In this document: piece by piece, positions 10,574 to 21,750 of the stretch
Numbering within the stretch: position 1 is the stretch's first letter
How the letters are laid out: each line of letters opens with the position of its first letter
Assembly (NCBI RefSeq): GCF_963678635.1
Contig: NC_087062.1
Coordinates: 73,439,345-73,503,344, forward strand
Direction: 5' to 3'
DNA: 64,000 nucleotides
From: Symsagittifera roscoffensis
Taxonomy: Eukaryota; Xenacoelomorpha; Acoela; Convolutidae
Translations under genes and position numbers: made by a program
The notes under the pieces: model-generated
The model's input: the letters and a program-made list of their open reading frames with translations, nothing else
Databases searched by the model: none
Told to the model about the DNA's origin: nothing

Positions 10574-12363
10574 GCCGCCAACTTGGATCACTCCATCGAT
10601 CAAATTCCCATCCAACCAACCTTACCTCTTCAATCCCAATAATACCACTTTTTGCTTTTCCGCCACCCGATTTTCCATCTAGCAATGTAACATCAGGCAT
10701 GAATTCCGACACTAACTCACAAATTTCAGTTTTATACTCCATTTCACAGCTAAATAACCCGAATATTGAAACCCCCGACGAATTTGCCGACTCAGAACCA
10801 TCTCCATCCAATAATTTTCATAACCCTTCTAATTTTTCTCAACCTCCTTTTCAACCCATATTGTCCAATAACCCTGACCCAATCACTCCGACACCCTCTT
10901 ATGCTTCCCAAGTTACCCCAACCTACTCCTCATACCATTCTGACCAATCATCTCCAGACACCCCCCGAATCTCCCCAGAGCTAGACAATTTTATTACCCT
11001 CCAACAACAACCCTACCACCTTAACACCCCGACCATAAACCAAATCTCCTCCACTACAACTTCATCCAATCCCCCTACACCCTCTTCAAATTATACTGAA
11101 TCATTAGCACCATCATCCACATCAACTGAATCCTCACTCAACACTAATAGAGCTTACCGCACTTTTAAAAGAAAGTTCCCCAACCATCCTTTCCCAGCAA
11201 AACCAGGAACAGCCCGTGAATATATCAACCACCCCCAGCATACTAACACTAGAGAATTTTTAGCTATCACTTTACCCTCATTTCCACAATACACCTTAAA
11301 CACCCCTCATGACGCTAACGAAACACGCAACTTTGTAGACGAATACGTTTTAATGCCCACTCTCTCTTGGACCTCATACTATCATTTCACTAACCCTCTT
11401 TGCTTACCTTTAACCAACACATCCATCGATATAGACCGAAACAAAGACATGCTATATCGACTAACTACACCACTCACCGCTAGACAATTTACTTACGTAG
11501 GATATAAAAAATCACTAAAAATACACACTGCACCTAGAGCTAATGAATATACACTAGAATACTACGATCACAACATCATCAGAGCTAACCAAGATCAATT
11601 CTTAGACGATGATCGCTTCGCTAACCCACAAATCACCGAGAAATTTTTCATCAAGACACCATATGTATTTACACTAAACATCTTCGACCGAAAGTTTGAT
11701 CACATTATTTCAGAAGCACTAACAAGCACACAAGCGTACGAAAGTTTTAAAGAACGCTTCCAAATCTTTTCACTAACCTTTCATTTCCTTGCACCACACG
11801 AAAGAGATTTACACTGCTCACACGATATTATGTTGCGAACTAAACAAACACATACATACAGTTACTATCGTTTCATCCAAAATCACTTTGACCTCCACAC
11901 ACCCTCTAGACAACCACACCATCGCTTTCAATTCATCAATTCAAAATACACTTCACCGTATTTCCTAAATTTCACATATTGTATTAAAGATACTAACCTT
12001 CATGGTATTCTTCGTAACTATGACCCCATAACCCAAATGTACATTTTCTGCCCCATCACCAAGACCTTCAACGCCGAAGAATCCCGACCCTTCCTTATCC
12101 CGCACGAGTTTGTACAGCCTATAGAAATCCCCATTTTAGAATTCATCCACAACACTAAATTTAACCACAAATTATATAACTTAATCCAAAACACACCTTA
12201 TGAGTTTGCAGTAGGCACTGAAGAACTAACCACTATTAAGGCACTTCAATTGCTTTGGCCACTGCTTCAAACTAAAAATATCATCCGCATCTTAGCTAAA
12301 CTACTAACAACTTCAGAACTAATTCACGATATCTTCCCCCACGGTTTTTTCCCCGACGACTAA
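10570..12363 (+). CDS. 597-aa orphan ORF of Element A, coupled to env by ATGA overlap
   Basis: Starts at ATG 10570, whose last two bases form the env stop TGA. Residues about 1-200 are Ser/Pro/Asn/Thr rich and probably disordered. Residues about 210-597 look folded, with many aromatics (WTSYYHFTNPLCLPLT, FTYVGYKKSLKIH) and few cysteines; I see no signal peptide or clear membrane span. Element B has the homologue starting with the same MSRQxGSLHRS sequence (minus, from 18166), degraded by stops farther on. I recognise no family. Being last in the element, after env, it occupies the position of an accessory or regulatory gene; the role is unknown. A good 5' splice site lies immediately after its stop. 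Confidence 0.7.
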   Translation: MSRQLGSLHRSNSHPTNLTSSIPIIPLFAFPPPDFPSSNVTSGMNSDTNSQISVLYSISQLNNPNIETPDEFADSEPSPSNNFHNPSNFSQPPFQPILSNNPDPITPTPSYASQVTPTYSSYHSDQSSPDTPRISPELDNFITLQQQPYHLNTPTINQISSTTTSSNPPTPSSNYTESLAPSSTSTESSLNTNRAYRTFKRKFPNHPFPAKPGTAREYINHPQHTNTREFLAITLPSFPQYTLNTPHDANETRNFVDEYVLMPTLSWTSYYHFTNPLCLPLTNTSIDIDRNKDMLYRLTTPLTARQFTYVGYKKSLKIHTAPRANEYTLEYYDHNIIRANQDQFLDDDRFANPQITEKFFIKTPYVFTLNIFDRKFDHIISEALTSTQAYESFKERFQIFSLTFHFLAPHERDLHCSHDIMLRTKQTHTYSYYRFIQNHFDLHTPSRQPHHRFQFINSKYTSPYFLNFTYCIKDTNLHGILRNYDPITQMYIFCPITKTFNAEESRPFLIPHEFVQPIEIPILEFIHNTKFNHKLYNLIQNTPYEFAVGTEELTTIKALQLLWPLLQTKNIIRILAKLLTTSELIHDIFPHGFFPDD

Positions 12364-12366
12364 CAG

Positions 12367-12444
12367 GTAAGTATGAATTAAGTAAATATTACTAATTAAT
12401 TACAATATTAAAAACTCACCATTCTTTATTCATGTTTTCTTTAG
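12367..12444 (+). promoter_or_regulatory. Putative 78-nt intron directly after the last stop codon of Element A
   Basis: The TAA stop (12361-12363) is followed by CAG|GTAAGTATG, a near-consensus 5' splice site. A pyrimidine-rich tract ending TTTTCTTTAG closes at 12444. Element B has the same layout on the minus strand: the stop codon is followed at once by AGGTAATATG, and a T-rich tract ending CTTCAAAG lies about 80 nt further on. Splicing is inferred, not shown. Confidence 0.5.
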
Positions 12445-13975
12445 ATTTTTAGCCTTCATCTTCGATCATCTGAAAAATTCACAAAAGAAAAATAAAAAAT
12501 AGCAAACTTCTTCAAAACTGTTTAAGACCCTTTTAACTTTTGCACCAACAATTAAATAAATATAATACCAATGCAGTAAATTAATTTATAAAATTTTCCC
12601 CCAAAGCAATAAATCTACATATGATGAAAATTTGTATCTTAAAATTCCCCCATTACTAGCAGTAAATTTCCAAATTCTATGCAGTAAATTAATAAAATGC
12701 AATTGCAGTACTAACCTTTTGATATTTTCATTCATTCGCACAGAAATTCTATCCACACTCACACAGCTCGCCCACGAAGAATTGTTTAAAATAATGAATT
12801 TCAGTTTCAAGTTTTCACACTCAACAACTCTAACATACAATAACATGTTTCAAACTTTCCTTTAACCCGGTTGGAAAGGAATCATATACTAAACAAAACT
12901 AACCAACGCAGCTTACTAAATACCACAAATCATAAAATAACAGCATGACTTAGAAAAGGAAACCAACGGTACCCAAACCGGATTAACCCAGTTTAAAACT
13001 GGATAATTTATTCTTTTGAAGACTATTACAAAGTCTTAGAAAGAAATAATAAAACACAAAAAAGTCGAAAGACAAACCCATACCACAAACAATTTGCTTT
13101 TTGGAAAAAGTACATAACCAACAAGACATAAGTAAAACCACAACAAACCCAACATAAAACGTTGTCACATAACAGGACCCCTCACAAACACCGCATGAAA
13201 TCATACTCCCACTCCTGGCCTAACCCACCAGGAAAGGACGTCCTGAGCATGCTCTATAGCCGGCCTAACCCACCGCGCTACATCCACGCTTTGTGACCAC
13301 ACCTTTATTTTTAATAAGAGCTACTCAAGGGTGAGTAACTCTTCAAAATAACCGAACTAAAACAAAAAGCTTTTGTGAAAACAACTAACTAAAATCATTA
13401 TTAAAAAATATTAAACTAATAAAAGTTTTATAAAATGTAAAATCACATGATGCAATATATAGATCAGAATACAACACCAAGGACGAACATCAAAAGACAA
13501 GACGACCTCACTACACTCGAGAGAGAATGACCAACTACAATCGATATGCCGCTCACAATCACAACTCAAAGGATTTAGAGTACGACTTGACTTCGCAGAA
13601 AAGGACTTCATTGAACTAGACCAATGACCACCTCGATGTTCAAGTATACGTACAGATCCGAGTAACCAGGCATCCCCTCCACGCACAATCTCCACGCCAT
13701 TCCCGAGCTAGATCAAACACAAAAGAAGTTCTCTCCGAAGAACAGAAAAACCTGACATAGCCAACCATTCTGAAACCAGAATTGATGCTGTTGCAGAGAC
13801 TCAGTCGTTGTCACAAGAAGAACACAACGTCTTGTGTCCTCAATTCCAGATCCCTGGAACTTCCTTAACAAAAAGGAAACAAAAGAAAAATGATGTTCGC
13901 CAAATACCAACGTCCATCATCCATCCTTGAACTACAGAAGAACTGTTCTAAAAAACTCTGTAAAACCCGGATGGG
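12445..13975 (+). other. 3' untranslated region of Element A, ending in a purine tract
   Basis: About 1.5 kb without a supported ORF. A short imperfect hairpin lies at 13315-13345 (AAGAGCTACTC paired with GAGTAACTCTT). The stretch immediately before the LTR, GGATGGG (13969-13975), is purine rich and is present in the same place in Element B, as expected for the polypurine primer of plus-strand synthesis. Confidence 0.6.
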
Positions 13976-14090
13976 TGGAACCTGATCTAAACTATATTTT
14001 ATGATTGGATAAATTAAATGTTTTACCAATGTAAAGTATTTAATATTAACCAATCATGATCCATCTAACTAACAACCCACTTATTTGTAA

Positions 14091-14118
14091 GTGCTGAAGT
14101 TACTTGTAATTTCAGCAC
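14091..14118 (+). ncRNA. LTR hairpin with stem conserved by compensatory changes
   Basis: GTGCTGAAGTTAC, a TT loop, then GTAATTTCAGCAC: thirteen pairs including one G-T wobble. The equivalent in Element B (15641-15668) has different bases but a perfect 13-bp stem. It is probably an RNA structure in the U3 region or a cruciform or protein site in DNA. Confidence 0.6.
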
Positions 14119-14247
14119 CAGAGAGATTTGAATTTAACTTAGAAATTAGTTGGACTCTCCCGAGCACTTCAGCAGCCGCAATAAACCAGTATACCCTAGA
14201 TCTATTGAGCCTAGCAGAGACTAGTTAAACAACCTGAGACTAGATAG

Positions 14248-14255
14248 TATAAGAG
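14248..14255 (+). promoter_or_regulatory. TATA box of the A/B LTR
   Basis: TATAAGAG, present at the same relative place in both LTRs (A: 14248; B: on the minus strand near 15545). It is followed by the strongly conserved block expected around the transcription start and R region. Confidence 0.5.
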
Positions 14256-14385
14256 TAAGATTAGGATCGGTATTAGACTAAGAAGTTGCACGAATCTATC
14301 CGGCCGAAAATAAGATAGCGTGACGAGCAGACGGTGTACCCTATCCGAAATTACTCTATGAGTTATACACCCCAGTCATAACTCA

Positions 14386-15407
14386 GGGGCTTTAAAAAAG
14401 TTCAAAATTTTCTCGGTCTTTTTTCTAGTAGACCAAACTTATTTCCCGAGTTTTCCCAGAACAGTATAAAGACCCTAGTCTGACCAACTATTTTGGGCAC
14501 TTTTTGGAAAATGTTGAACAAAAAAATTGCCTTTTTTGGCGCGCTTCCCTTCAAAATTAGTATATAGATACGCCAAAGGCGCGCTTACCGAAAAAAATTA
14601 GGGCAGTTTGGCCGAAAATGGATATCATAAGAAAATACTAATTGATTGGTGAGGGGGTCGACTCCCTGAAAGGGGAATGGCGTCCAATCTATCCCCGACC
14701 CTAAATCCATCCCGGCAACTGATGCCTTTCCCAGGCTGAAGTCCCATAGCAAATTAGCAAAGGAAATTTGTTTAAAAAAACAGTAATCGCCATTAATGAG
14801 TTAGCGCTATTTGTTTACCCAAATAGCAAATTTCAGTAATGAATTAGCGATGATTCAGGGCTGGAAAATCCAAAAATTTTACCGATGAATTATCGACAAA
14901 TCAGCGAAAACTTTTAGCGGTGAATTAGTGATGAATTAGCGAGTTAGAATATTTGAAATTCCCCTATCCCTTCTCCGCTTACCGCGGCCATTTTTAACAC
15001 CTTTCCCCCTCCGCCCGCTTACCTCCCCCAAAAGAAAATGGGCGGGGTAGAGGTCAACCATTTTTACACCCCCCTTTTTTCTCCCTCCCTCGCGCCGTCT
15101 TCAGCTTGCAGCAAAGCTTCCGATAAAATAATCCAGAAAAAATTATCATTCATTTTGTTTCTTTGATTTATTCAAACTAAATCAGCGTGCCAAAAATGGT
15201 TCAAGACAAGTGAAACAACTGGAAAAATAACTAAACCGTAATATGATACAAAATGAGGATGATAACTTGAATTAATGCTTAAACTTGAGCACATCTAATT
15301 CAAAGTATGTCTCCAAGCCAAAACTACCGAATTCTCTTGATATGTTTAATTATATTGGATTGCTTTTTGTTGATTAATATCATATCGTACTATAAACTTA
15401 CATGACA
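14386..15407. other. Spacer between convergent Elements A and B
   Basis: No gene seen. It contains GGCGCGCTT twice (about 14537 and 14578) and a cluster of imperfect GATGAATTAGCGA-type motifs (about 14795-14945), then a C/T-rich stretch near 14965-15100. The 4-bp CAAT at 15408-15411 is the left target duplication of Element B. Confidence 0.5.
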
Positions 15408-15411
15408 CAAT
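15408..15411 (+). repeat. Left target-site duplication of Element B (CAAT)
   Basis: CAAT directly abuts the LTR end here and again at 30027-30030 on the other side. A 4-bp duplication fits gypsy-type integrases. Confidence 0.7.
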
Positions 15412-15785
15412 TGAGTTACGTATTAAGTACTGTACTCATAGAGTAATTTCAGAGTACACCGTCTGCTCGCCACGCTATCTTATTTTCGGCCGGATAGATT
15501 CGTGCAACTTCTTTGTCTAATACCAATCTTAATCCGTCTCTTATATCTCCTAGTCTCAAAAGATCTAATGTACACCGGTTTGCGCGATTTAGTTCCAGAA
15601 TGAGAACAACTGTATTCTAAGTTTAATTCAAATTGTTCTGGTGTTGAAACTACAAGTAGTTTCAACACTTACAAATAAATAGGTTGTTAGTTTGATGGAG
15701 TATGATTGGTTAGTATTTAAAATTTTAAAGAGATAAAATATCATAATAATGACCAATGATAAACAATAGTTTAGATCTGGTTCCA
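15412..15785 (-). repeat. 3' LTR of Element B (374 bp)
   Basis: Homologous over its length to the Element A LTR; it starts at 15785 with TGGAACCAGATC and ends at 15412 with GTAACTCA. It includes the conserved block with TATCCGGCCG and the perfect hairpin at 15641-15668. Confidence 0.85.
15641..15668 (-). ncRNA. Element B copy of the LTR hairpin
   Basis: GTGTTGAAACTAC, a two-base loop, GTAGTTTCAACAC: a perfect 13-bp stem. Relative to Element A, two base pairs changed on both sides (C-G to T-A and T-A to C-G), and the wobble became a Watson-Crick pair. Confidence 0.6.
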
Positions 15786-16780
15786 CCCATCCGGGGTTTA
15801 GAGAGTTTTAGGTTTTTCAATGTTCTTTTGTAGTGTAGGATGGATGGTGGTGTTTTTCTTTAGACGTTTCGAACATATTCTTTTTTCGGGTTTGGAAGAA
15901 GAGATGTTATCACGGTAGTTTCGGGAGATCGTTTTGTGGGTTTTGATCGATTGTGATGAGTGTTAATCTGGTTGATTTTAGAGAATAGGAACATTGTCTT
16001 AGTTATGTCTTTTTCTCAAAAATCAAATGTTTGTTTTGGGTTGGTCTTTCGACTTTTTGGTCATTTGTTCTTTTGTGTTCAGACTTAAAAGTAGTCTTCA
16101 AAAGAATAATTTATCCAGTTTTAAGCTGGTGTTAATCTAGTTTGAGTACCGTGGGTTTTCTTTTCTTAGTCATGCTGTTAGCTTTTGGTTTATGGTGTTT
16201 AGTAAGCTTGCGTTGGTTAGTTTGAAAAATTATATAACTCTTTTCCAATGGGGTAAAAAGAAAGTTTGAAACGTGTTAAAACTTGTTAAAACTTGTTAGA
16301 GTTGTTATCAGTGAAAGTTAAAACTTAAATTCATTATTTTAAACAATTCTTTGTGGGCGAGCTGTGCGATTGTGGATAAAACTTGTGGGCGAGTGAATAT
16401 AAAGAAGCGGCTTGAGTTTAGGTTAGCACCCGCTTTATACAATTTGTTAACAATTTTTTATTGATTTACTACTTGAAAATTATGAGGTTTACTGCTTGAT
16501 CTGGGGGTTGAAATTATTAATTTATTTTCAATTGTATGAATATTTACTGCTTTGAGGAGGAGAAATTACATATCAACTTACTGCTTTGTACGGGATAATT
16601 TTATTGCTTCAATTTAGAATATAATAGTAGAAATTTATGAGTTTATAAAAAACTCTGTTTTTTATTTTGCTTTTTGTTTTGTAGATGATTGATGATTGTG
16701 CCTTTGAAGAAAAAAAAAACATTGAATAAGAATGGCTTTTGTTGTTTGATTTTATTAGTAAATTATTGAAATCATATTAC
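15786..16780 (-). other. 3' untranslated region of Element B
   Basis: Corresponds to 12364-13975 of Element A but is shorter. It holds the purine tract next to the LTR (rc of 15786-15793) and the putative small intron adjoining the ORF stop near 16780. No coding region seen. Confidence 0.5.
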
Positions 16781-18166
16781 CTAATCGTCGGTGAAGAAGC
16801 CATGGAGAAAAACGTCGTGGATGATATCAGATGAGGTTAGTAGTTTAGCTAGCAAACGAATGCTGTGTTTAGTTTGCAGAAGTGGCCAAAGCAATTCGAG
16901 TGCTTTAATGATGCTGTGCTCTTCAGTGCTAGGTAATTTTTCATACGGTGTCTTTTGATTAAGGCTATAGAGTTTATGATTATAGCGAGTGTTATATATG
17001 AATTCTAGGATTGGGACTTCAACGGGCTGGAGGAATTCATGAGGGATAATTAGTGTGCGGGATTCGTCTATATTTATGAGTTTAAATAAGCGATAGAAGA
17101 TATACCTCTAGGTGATGGGATCGTAGTTTTGGAGGGTGCCTTGTAAGTTAGTGTCTTTAATACAATAGGTGAAGTTAAGAAAAAATGGTGATGTGTATTT
17201 AGAGCTAATGTATTGATATCTATGGTGAGGTTATCGTGCTGTTGAATGAACTTGTAGTAAGTGTACTTGTGTGTTTTGTAGTTGGTAACTTGACTTCGTG
17301 TGAACAGTGCAAATTACGTTCTTTGGGTGTGAGGAAATGAAAGGATAATGAAAAGTGGTTAAATTTGTTAAAAGTATGAATCATAAGCGTGAGTATCACG
17401 TAGTGCTGCTGAGATGACGTTGTTGTATTTTCAATTTAAGATGTTGAAGAAAAATGTGTTTGATTTATCTGTATTGTAGGAAAAAGGGTAGACATAATTG
17501 GAGAAATTCTTTGGTATTAGTGTGAAGTGGATGATTGACAAATGATATGGATGTTCCTGGGTTAGATGGGAATGGAGTATTTGGGAATTTTCTTTTACTG
17601 GTTGTACTGGAGGATGGGTTTGATGAGGGAGTCTGGTTTTGTGAAGGGGTATAATTTGAAGAGGAAATTGGGGTTGATGGGTTGGATGATGTTATAGATC
17701 GTGAGAAATGGTGAATAGTTAATGTTTGAGGGTGTTGTAATTGTTGTTGCAGTGTTATGAAGTTATCAAGCTCGTGTGAGATATGTATGTTTTCTGAGTC
17801 GTTGTTATCGGATGATTCACTGGTTAGGGGGAATATATGGGTGTGAAATTGAAATGGGAGAGGGAGGGGAAGGTGTTTCAATTTTGACTTGGGAATGAAT
17901 AGGTTGAAAGAGAGGTTGGGAAAATGTAGATTGACTGGGTTCAGAGTTGGCAAATTCGTCGGGTGTTTCGATATCGGAGTTGTTGAATTGTAAGATAGTG
18001 TTATATAATGTTTTGTTGGATTTAGTGTCTGATTCCGTGCTGGATGAAGTTTTATGATGAGGTGATTGAGCTGGGGGAGTGCAAAAAGTGGGATGATAAG
18101 GAGGTCATTCTGAAGGTTGGATGGTTGGGAAGATGATCGATGGAGGGATCCAACTTGGCGGCTCAT
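16781..18166 (-). pseudogene. Decayed homologue of the 597-aa orphan ORF
   Basis: Starts at ATG 18166 with MSRQVGSLHRSSSQPSNL, near-identical to Element A's start, and again overlaps the env stop as ATGA. The first 233 codons are open (Ser/Pro/Asn rich). The rest, matching the folded part in A, is broken by stops and frame changes and ends near TAG 16781-16783. Conservation of the start, the ATGA overlap and the overall layout is the main evidence that the orphan ORF is a real gene. Confidence 0.7.
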
Positions 18167-20676
18167 CGTGGGCTAAAAAGATGCTTGTTCTGAGAACGAA
18201 AAATAGTGGTATGTGGTTGTTCTATAATCTGTTCGTATGTGTCTTCTATTTTGGGTTTTTGGGTTATTATCTGTTGAATTGGGCTTTGTGGATAAATAGA
18301 TCTCGAAGTTATGATATCTCTGAGTGCCATGTTTTGAAAATTTTGTGGTACTAATGATATTGGATGGTTATGGTTTAGGTTTTGTAAATGTGGTGCTGTA
18401 GGCGTTGTATTCGTATCGTTTCGTGATTCGTCATATGTGTTTGGTGTTGTTGATAGCTTGGTATTGTATTCTTTTATTTGAGCGTCTTAAGTATTTTAAT
18501 GATTGATGTAGAAAAAAATTCAAAAATCCTGTGAAAGGTATGCGTACTACGCTTGCTTGTTTTTTTACTTGTTAAAATTAAACATTGCGCATATTATAGT
18601 CAATCTTTCTCAGATGTAATAGGGCTATCCTAGAAAGGCAAAAAATTCGTTTTTCAAAATTACAAAACTGAAAATATTTATTGGTAATATACCTTGTGGT
18701 CTGTATTTTTCACCATTTAAGTAAGTGTAACCTTTTATATCTTTAAAATATCCGCAATAGCCTTGTGCGTATATGTCTGAAAAGCCTGCTGTTTATGCAA
18801 GCTTGCGTAGGTTTTGATCTGTGGATTGTCGTTTCATTGTGTCCACTTTTGTGGGTAATTCTTGAAATTGTTGTGTTCGAATGTGATGTTGGATGTCAGA
18901 TTTAAAGTATATGCCGATTGATTGTAAATCAATATTGGGGTTGCGGGCAATAGCTCTAATGCTTTCTGGTGAAAATTTTTGAGCGGTTGCATGAGTGTAG
19001 GGTATGGTGTGAGAAAAAACTAATTATCTTCGTCAGGGTTTAATTGTAGTACATTGTGGCTTTTTTTATCCACATGGGACTGCTGTGTCCCAAAAATAAG
19101 TTCTGCGGGAGAGTGTATCAACAAAATTTACTTTATTTTTATAGAACAATGGGACTCTTTTATAGCATTTTTTGTCTTCAAAAACGTATAAAGGTGATAC
19201 TTTTTGTTACAAGTGTAATACCATAACATATTTCCTTCAAATTCAATAAAGTTTGATATGTTTCCTGACAATAAATATCGTGCATAAGGGATTTTAGGTA
19301 CTGCTAGTGCAAGTGATTGTAAAATTTGTGTTCGTTCAAGTTCGCATAATTGATGGAGTGTTTCAAGTTCTGTCAAAGACATTTCTTGAAAGATTCTACT
19401 TATTGTGTAGTCTAATTTCATGTCTAAGTGTTTGTCATAGTGGTTTGCGCCAAAATGAGTGTTGTCCATGAGTCATAATTCTTGTAAACTTGTACTGTCT
19501 TTGACTTATGGTTTCAATTTTCCACCAATTCTTCCCCATTTTTTTTGAAATTGTACTGGGACATATGAGTTTTTGTAAGTGGGGTCAGTGGTTGAATGAG
19601 ATGTGGCCATTGAATGTTTAATTAATTTTCCTGTATTCATGTCAGAACCGTCTTCGTATTCGACAAGAATTTCTGAATATTGTGTTTTGTAAAGTGATTT
19701 GGTGTATTCGGTATATTTGGAAACGTGTCAATTTGTTTTCTTTATTATGAATGTTTCTAAATCTGAAATTACTATGTCTGAGTTGATTAAGGTTAACATC
19801 TTTAAACCAGATTGCTTCAATAAAACATTTTTGGTGAAATTTTATCATTCTAGCGTATATTTTTGCTATTTGAAATGTGGTACAGGTGTCTTCGGGGAAC
19901 CAAACAATTTATGCTTGTGTTCGTGTAATAGGATTGCAGTATCCTTGGTCGTTTTTGCAATGGAGTCTGATTCCTTGATAAATTATAGTTATAATTTCCA
20001 ATCAAAAAACATTTTTCCTTGGTATCTTTTTTTCTTAAATCTGCTATACAATTTGAGGGAGTGTTTATTCCAATTTGTGGTATCCAATTTCTATCATGGA
20101 GATCATAAGTTAATCTTCCATGTGCTCCGTGAAATGGAAATTTGTTACCTTATCTTTTATTACCTTGGTGTTTTTCAAGTTCAGCTTGATGTGCTGAGTC
20201 TGGAAAAACTTGAAAGTTTACTAGTTTTTTGTTTTTGCCTTTGTTTGATGTGATTTTTAATCATTCAAATTCGTTTTTGCAATCGTCAGGGCTGAGGTGC
20301 AATAGTCTTTCGATGTTACTTTGGTAGAAAGATTTATGACCTAGTCTATTCTTATTTCTGTTTGAAATTTGAGAACATTGTACTTTCTTTTCGGAAAATG
20401 TCGCTGTGAATTTACATCCTGTTAGTGTTGTAGCTCGTGCTTTTGAGTAAAGTGTAGCTATTATGTTTGTTGTTTCTATAGCTTGTGGTTCAGATTCGCA
20501 TTGGGTGACTCGATTTATTGCATATTTGTGTAATGTTTTTTGTTCATTTTCTTCACAGTCATAGTGTGTGACTAGTAAATCCTGGGGTCCTGTTCGGGGG
20601 AAGGGTTGTTATGATCGGGTTTTGAAAAATAGAAAAATAAAAGAGTTTGAAAAATTAGTATCTTTAAAAGATACAT
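18163..20676 (-). pseudogene. env: Decayed envelope-like gene of Element B
   Basis: ATG at 20676 in the same context as Element A (inside the end of the preceding ORF), with a hydrophobic signal-like start that is uninterrupted at the codon where A has a stop. Fragments match A closely, for example the 113-codon piece at 19469-19128 with KLDYTISRIFQEMSLTELE and LCELERTQILQSLALAVPK. Many frameshifts and stops; not functional. Confidence 0.75.
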
Positions 20677-21735
20677 GTGTACGATAGTCCTGAATTTGGA
20701 TTATGAAAGGTGATATAACCAATTGTCTTTTTTTGTGTATCTATCGTATTTGTAGATTATTTCTGTGGTTATAAATAGGGGAGGTAAAGATTGAGCTGTT
20801 ATATTCGGAGGGGCTAGGGGTAAGGGATGATGAATTTTATTATTTAGTCTTGCTGTGATTTCAAATTTTAGTGTCAAGTTGTCTTGTGTAAGTATTTGTA
20901 TTTTATGTTCTTGAATATCTTTGTGGATATCTAGTCAATTTTGTAATCTGTTCAGTGCCCAGTTGTGTAATCTGTTATTTTCGTGATGCTGTCCAAACAA
21001 TGGAGGGGGTGCTACGAATGTATTTCAATCTAATCGTAGTTGTATGTTATTTGTTGAACTTTATCTATGTCTGGGCTCGAGATTTGTAAGAAAATTTGAA
21101 GAAAATGGTGTTTCTGAAGTTTGATTTAAAGAAGGGGTTGAAGGAAGTGAAAGAGTTTCAGGTAGTGACAAAGATGTGTCAGATGAAACGTCTATTGGTT
21201 CATTTACTAATTTTGGTTCGCCTTGGGTAAAAGCTTGTGTCATCCAAAATGGGAGATGTTCTGTAGGGGCTGGGGGGTTAAAAGGGTTTTCTCTGATTTG
21301 TTCAGATTAAGAGGTGTTGAACCTAAAAAATCTGAGGGAATGTTCGATGTGTTTTGTTGTGTTGGAGTCTGTGGGGTACTTTGAATTATACTACTGGAAA
21401 GGTCTACAGAATTTGCTGTTGGTGAATGAGGTATGTTGGATTGAACTCTAGGTTTTGCAAATTTCTATTTCGTCTTGGATGAATAATTTGTCGGTTTATT
21501 TCGAGTGTGTTTTGGTTGGTTTTGTCTTGCTCTATTAAGAAGACTTTAGTGTCTTGCTCTAGTCGTTTGGACATTCATGCGTGTCTTTCTTCAAATGTAT
21601 ATGGATTGTCTTGAAAAGAGATGCGTGTTGAGGATTGAGGGTTGTTTGTTGGAGTATTTGTTGGTGCTGTTGGAGGTTCTTGGGACGTTGTTGGTGGGAC
21701 TGATGTGGGGGTTGTTGATTAGCAATTTTGAAAAG
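20664..21735 (-). pseudogene. Decayed Pro/Ser/Thr-rich ORF of Element B
   Basis: Matches the methionine-free ORF of Element A. It includes SFQDNPYTFEER near 21600, the segment TQGEPKLVNEPIDVS (21243-21061) and KYDRYTK near 20740. It is broken by frame changes. As in A, its end overlaps the env ATG. Confidence 0.65.
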
Positions 21736-21750
21736 TTTTTAGAAAACTAT

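Larger units (their letters stand above)
1..14385 (+). mobile_element. Element A: Ty3/Gypsy retrovirus-like LTR element, 5' end outside window
   Basis: A retroelement that replicates through reverse transcription and integrates with a DDE integrase. Visible in order are the gag zinc knuckle, aspartic protease, reverse transcriptase, RNase H and integrase. These are followed by two small hydrophobic ORFs, a Pro/Ser/Thr-rich ORF, an envelope-like ORF, a 597-codon orphan ORF, a purine-rich tract and a 3' LTR. The RT-RNase H-integrase order is that of Ty3/Gypsy elements and retroviruses. The 5' LTR, leader and most of gag lie left of the window. Element B on the opposite strand carries the same gene order and was used to judge which ORFs are real. 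Envelope-bearing Gypsy elements are known (insect errantiviruses, Tor elements of Oikopleura); which lineage this belongs to cannot be settled by eye. Confidence 0.9.
13976..14385 (+). repeat. 3' LTR of Element A (410 bp)
   Basis: Begins TGGAACC and ends TAACTCA, matching end to end the LTR of Element B (15412-15785, minus strand). The two share a TATAAGAG box (here 14248-14255) and a highly similar block after it that includes GCACGAATCTATCCGGCCG. AATAAA occurs at 14180-14185. The true end was fixed by Element B, where the same terminal TAACTCA is followed by the target duplication. Confidence 0.85.

Noticed and set aside
13976-14369. A shorter Element A LTR ending at ACA 14369
   Set aside because: Element B shows similarity continuing to TAACTCA, and only that end leaves matching CAAT duplications.
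19699-20253. A 184-codon plus-strand frame
   Set aside because: It is antisense to the decayed env of Element B.
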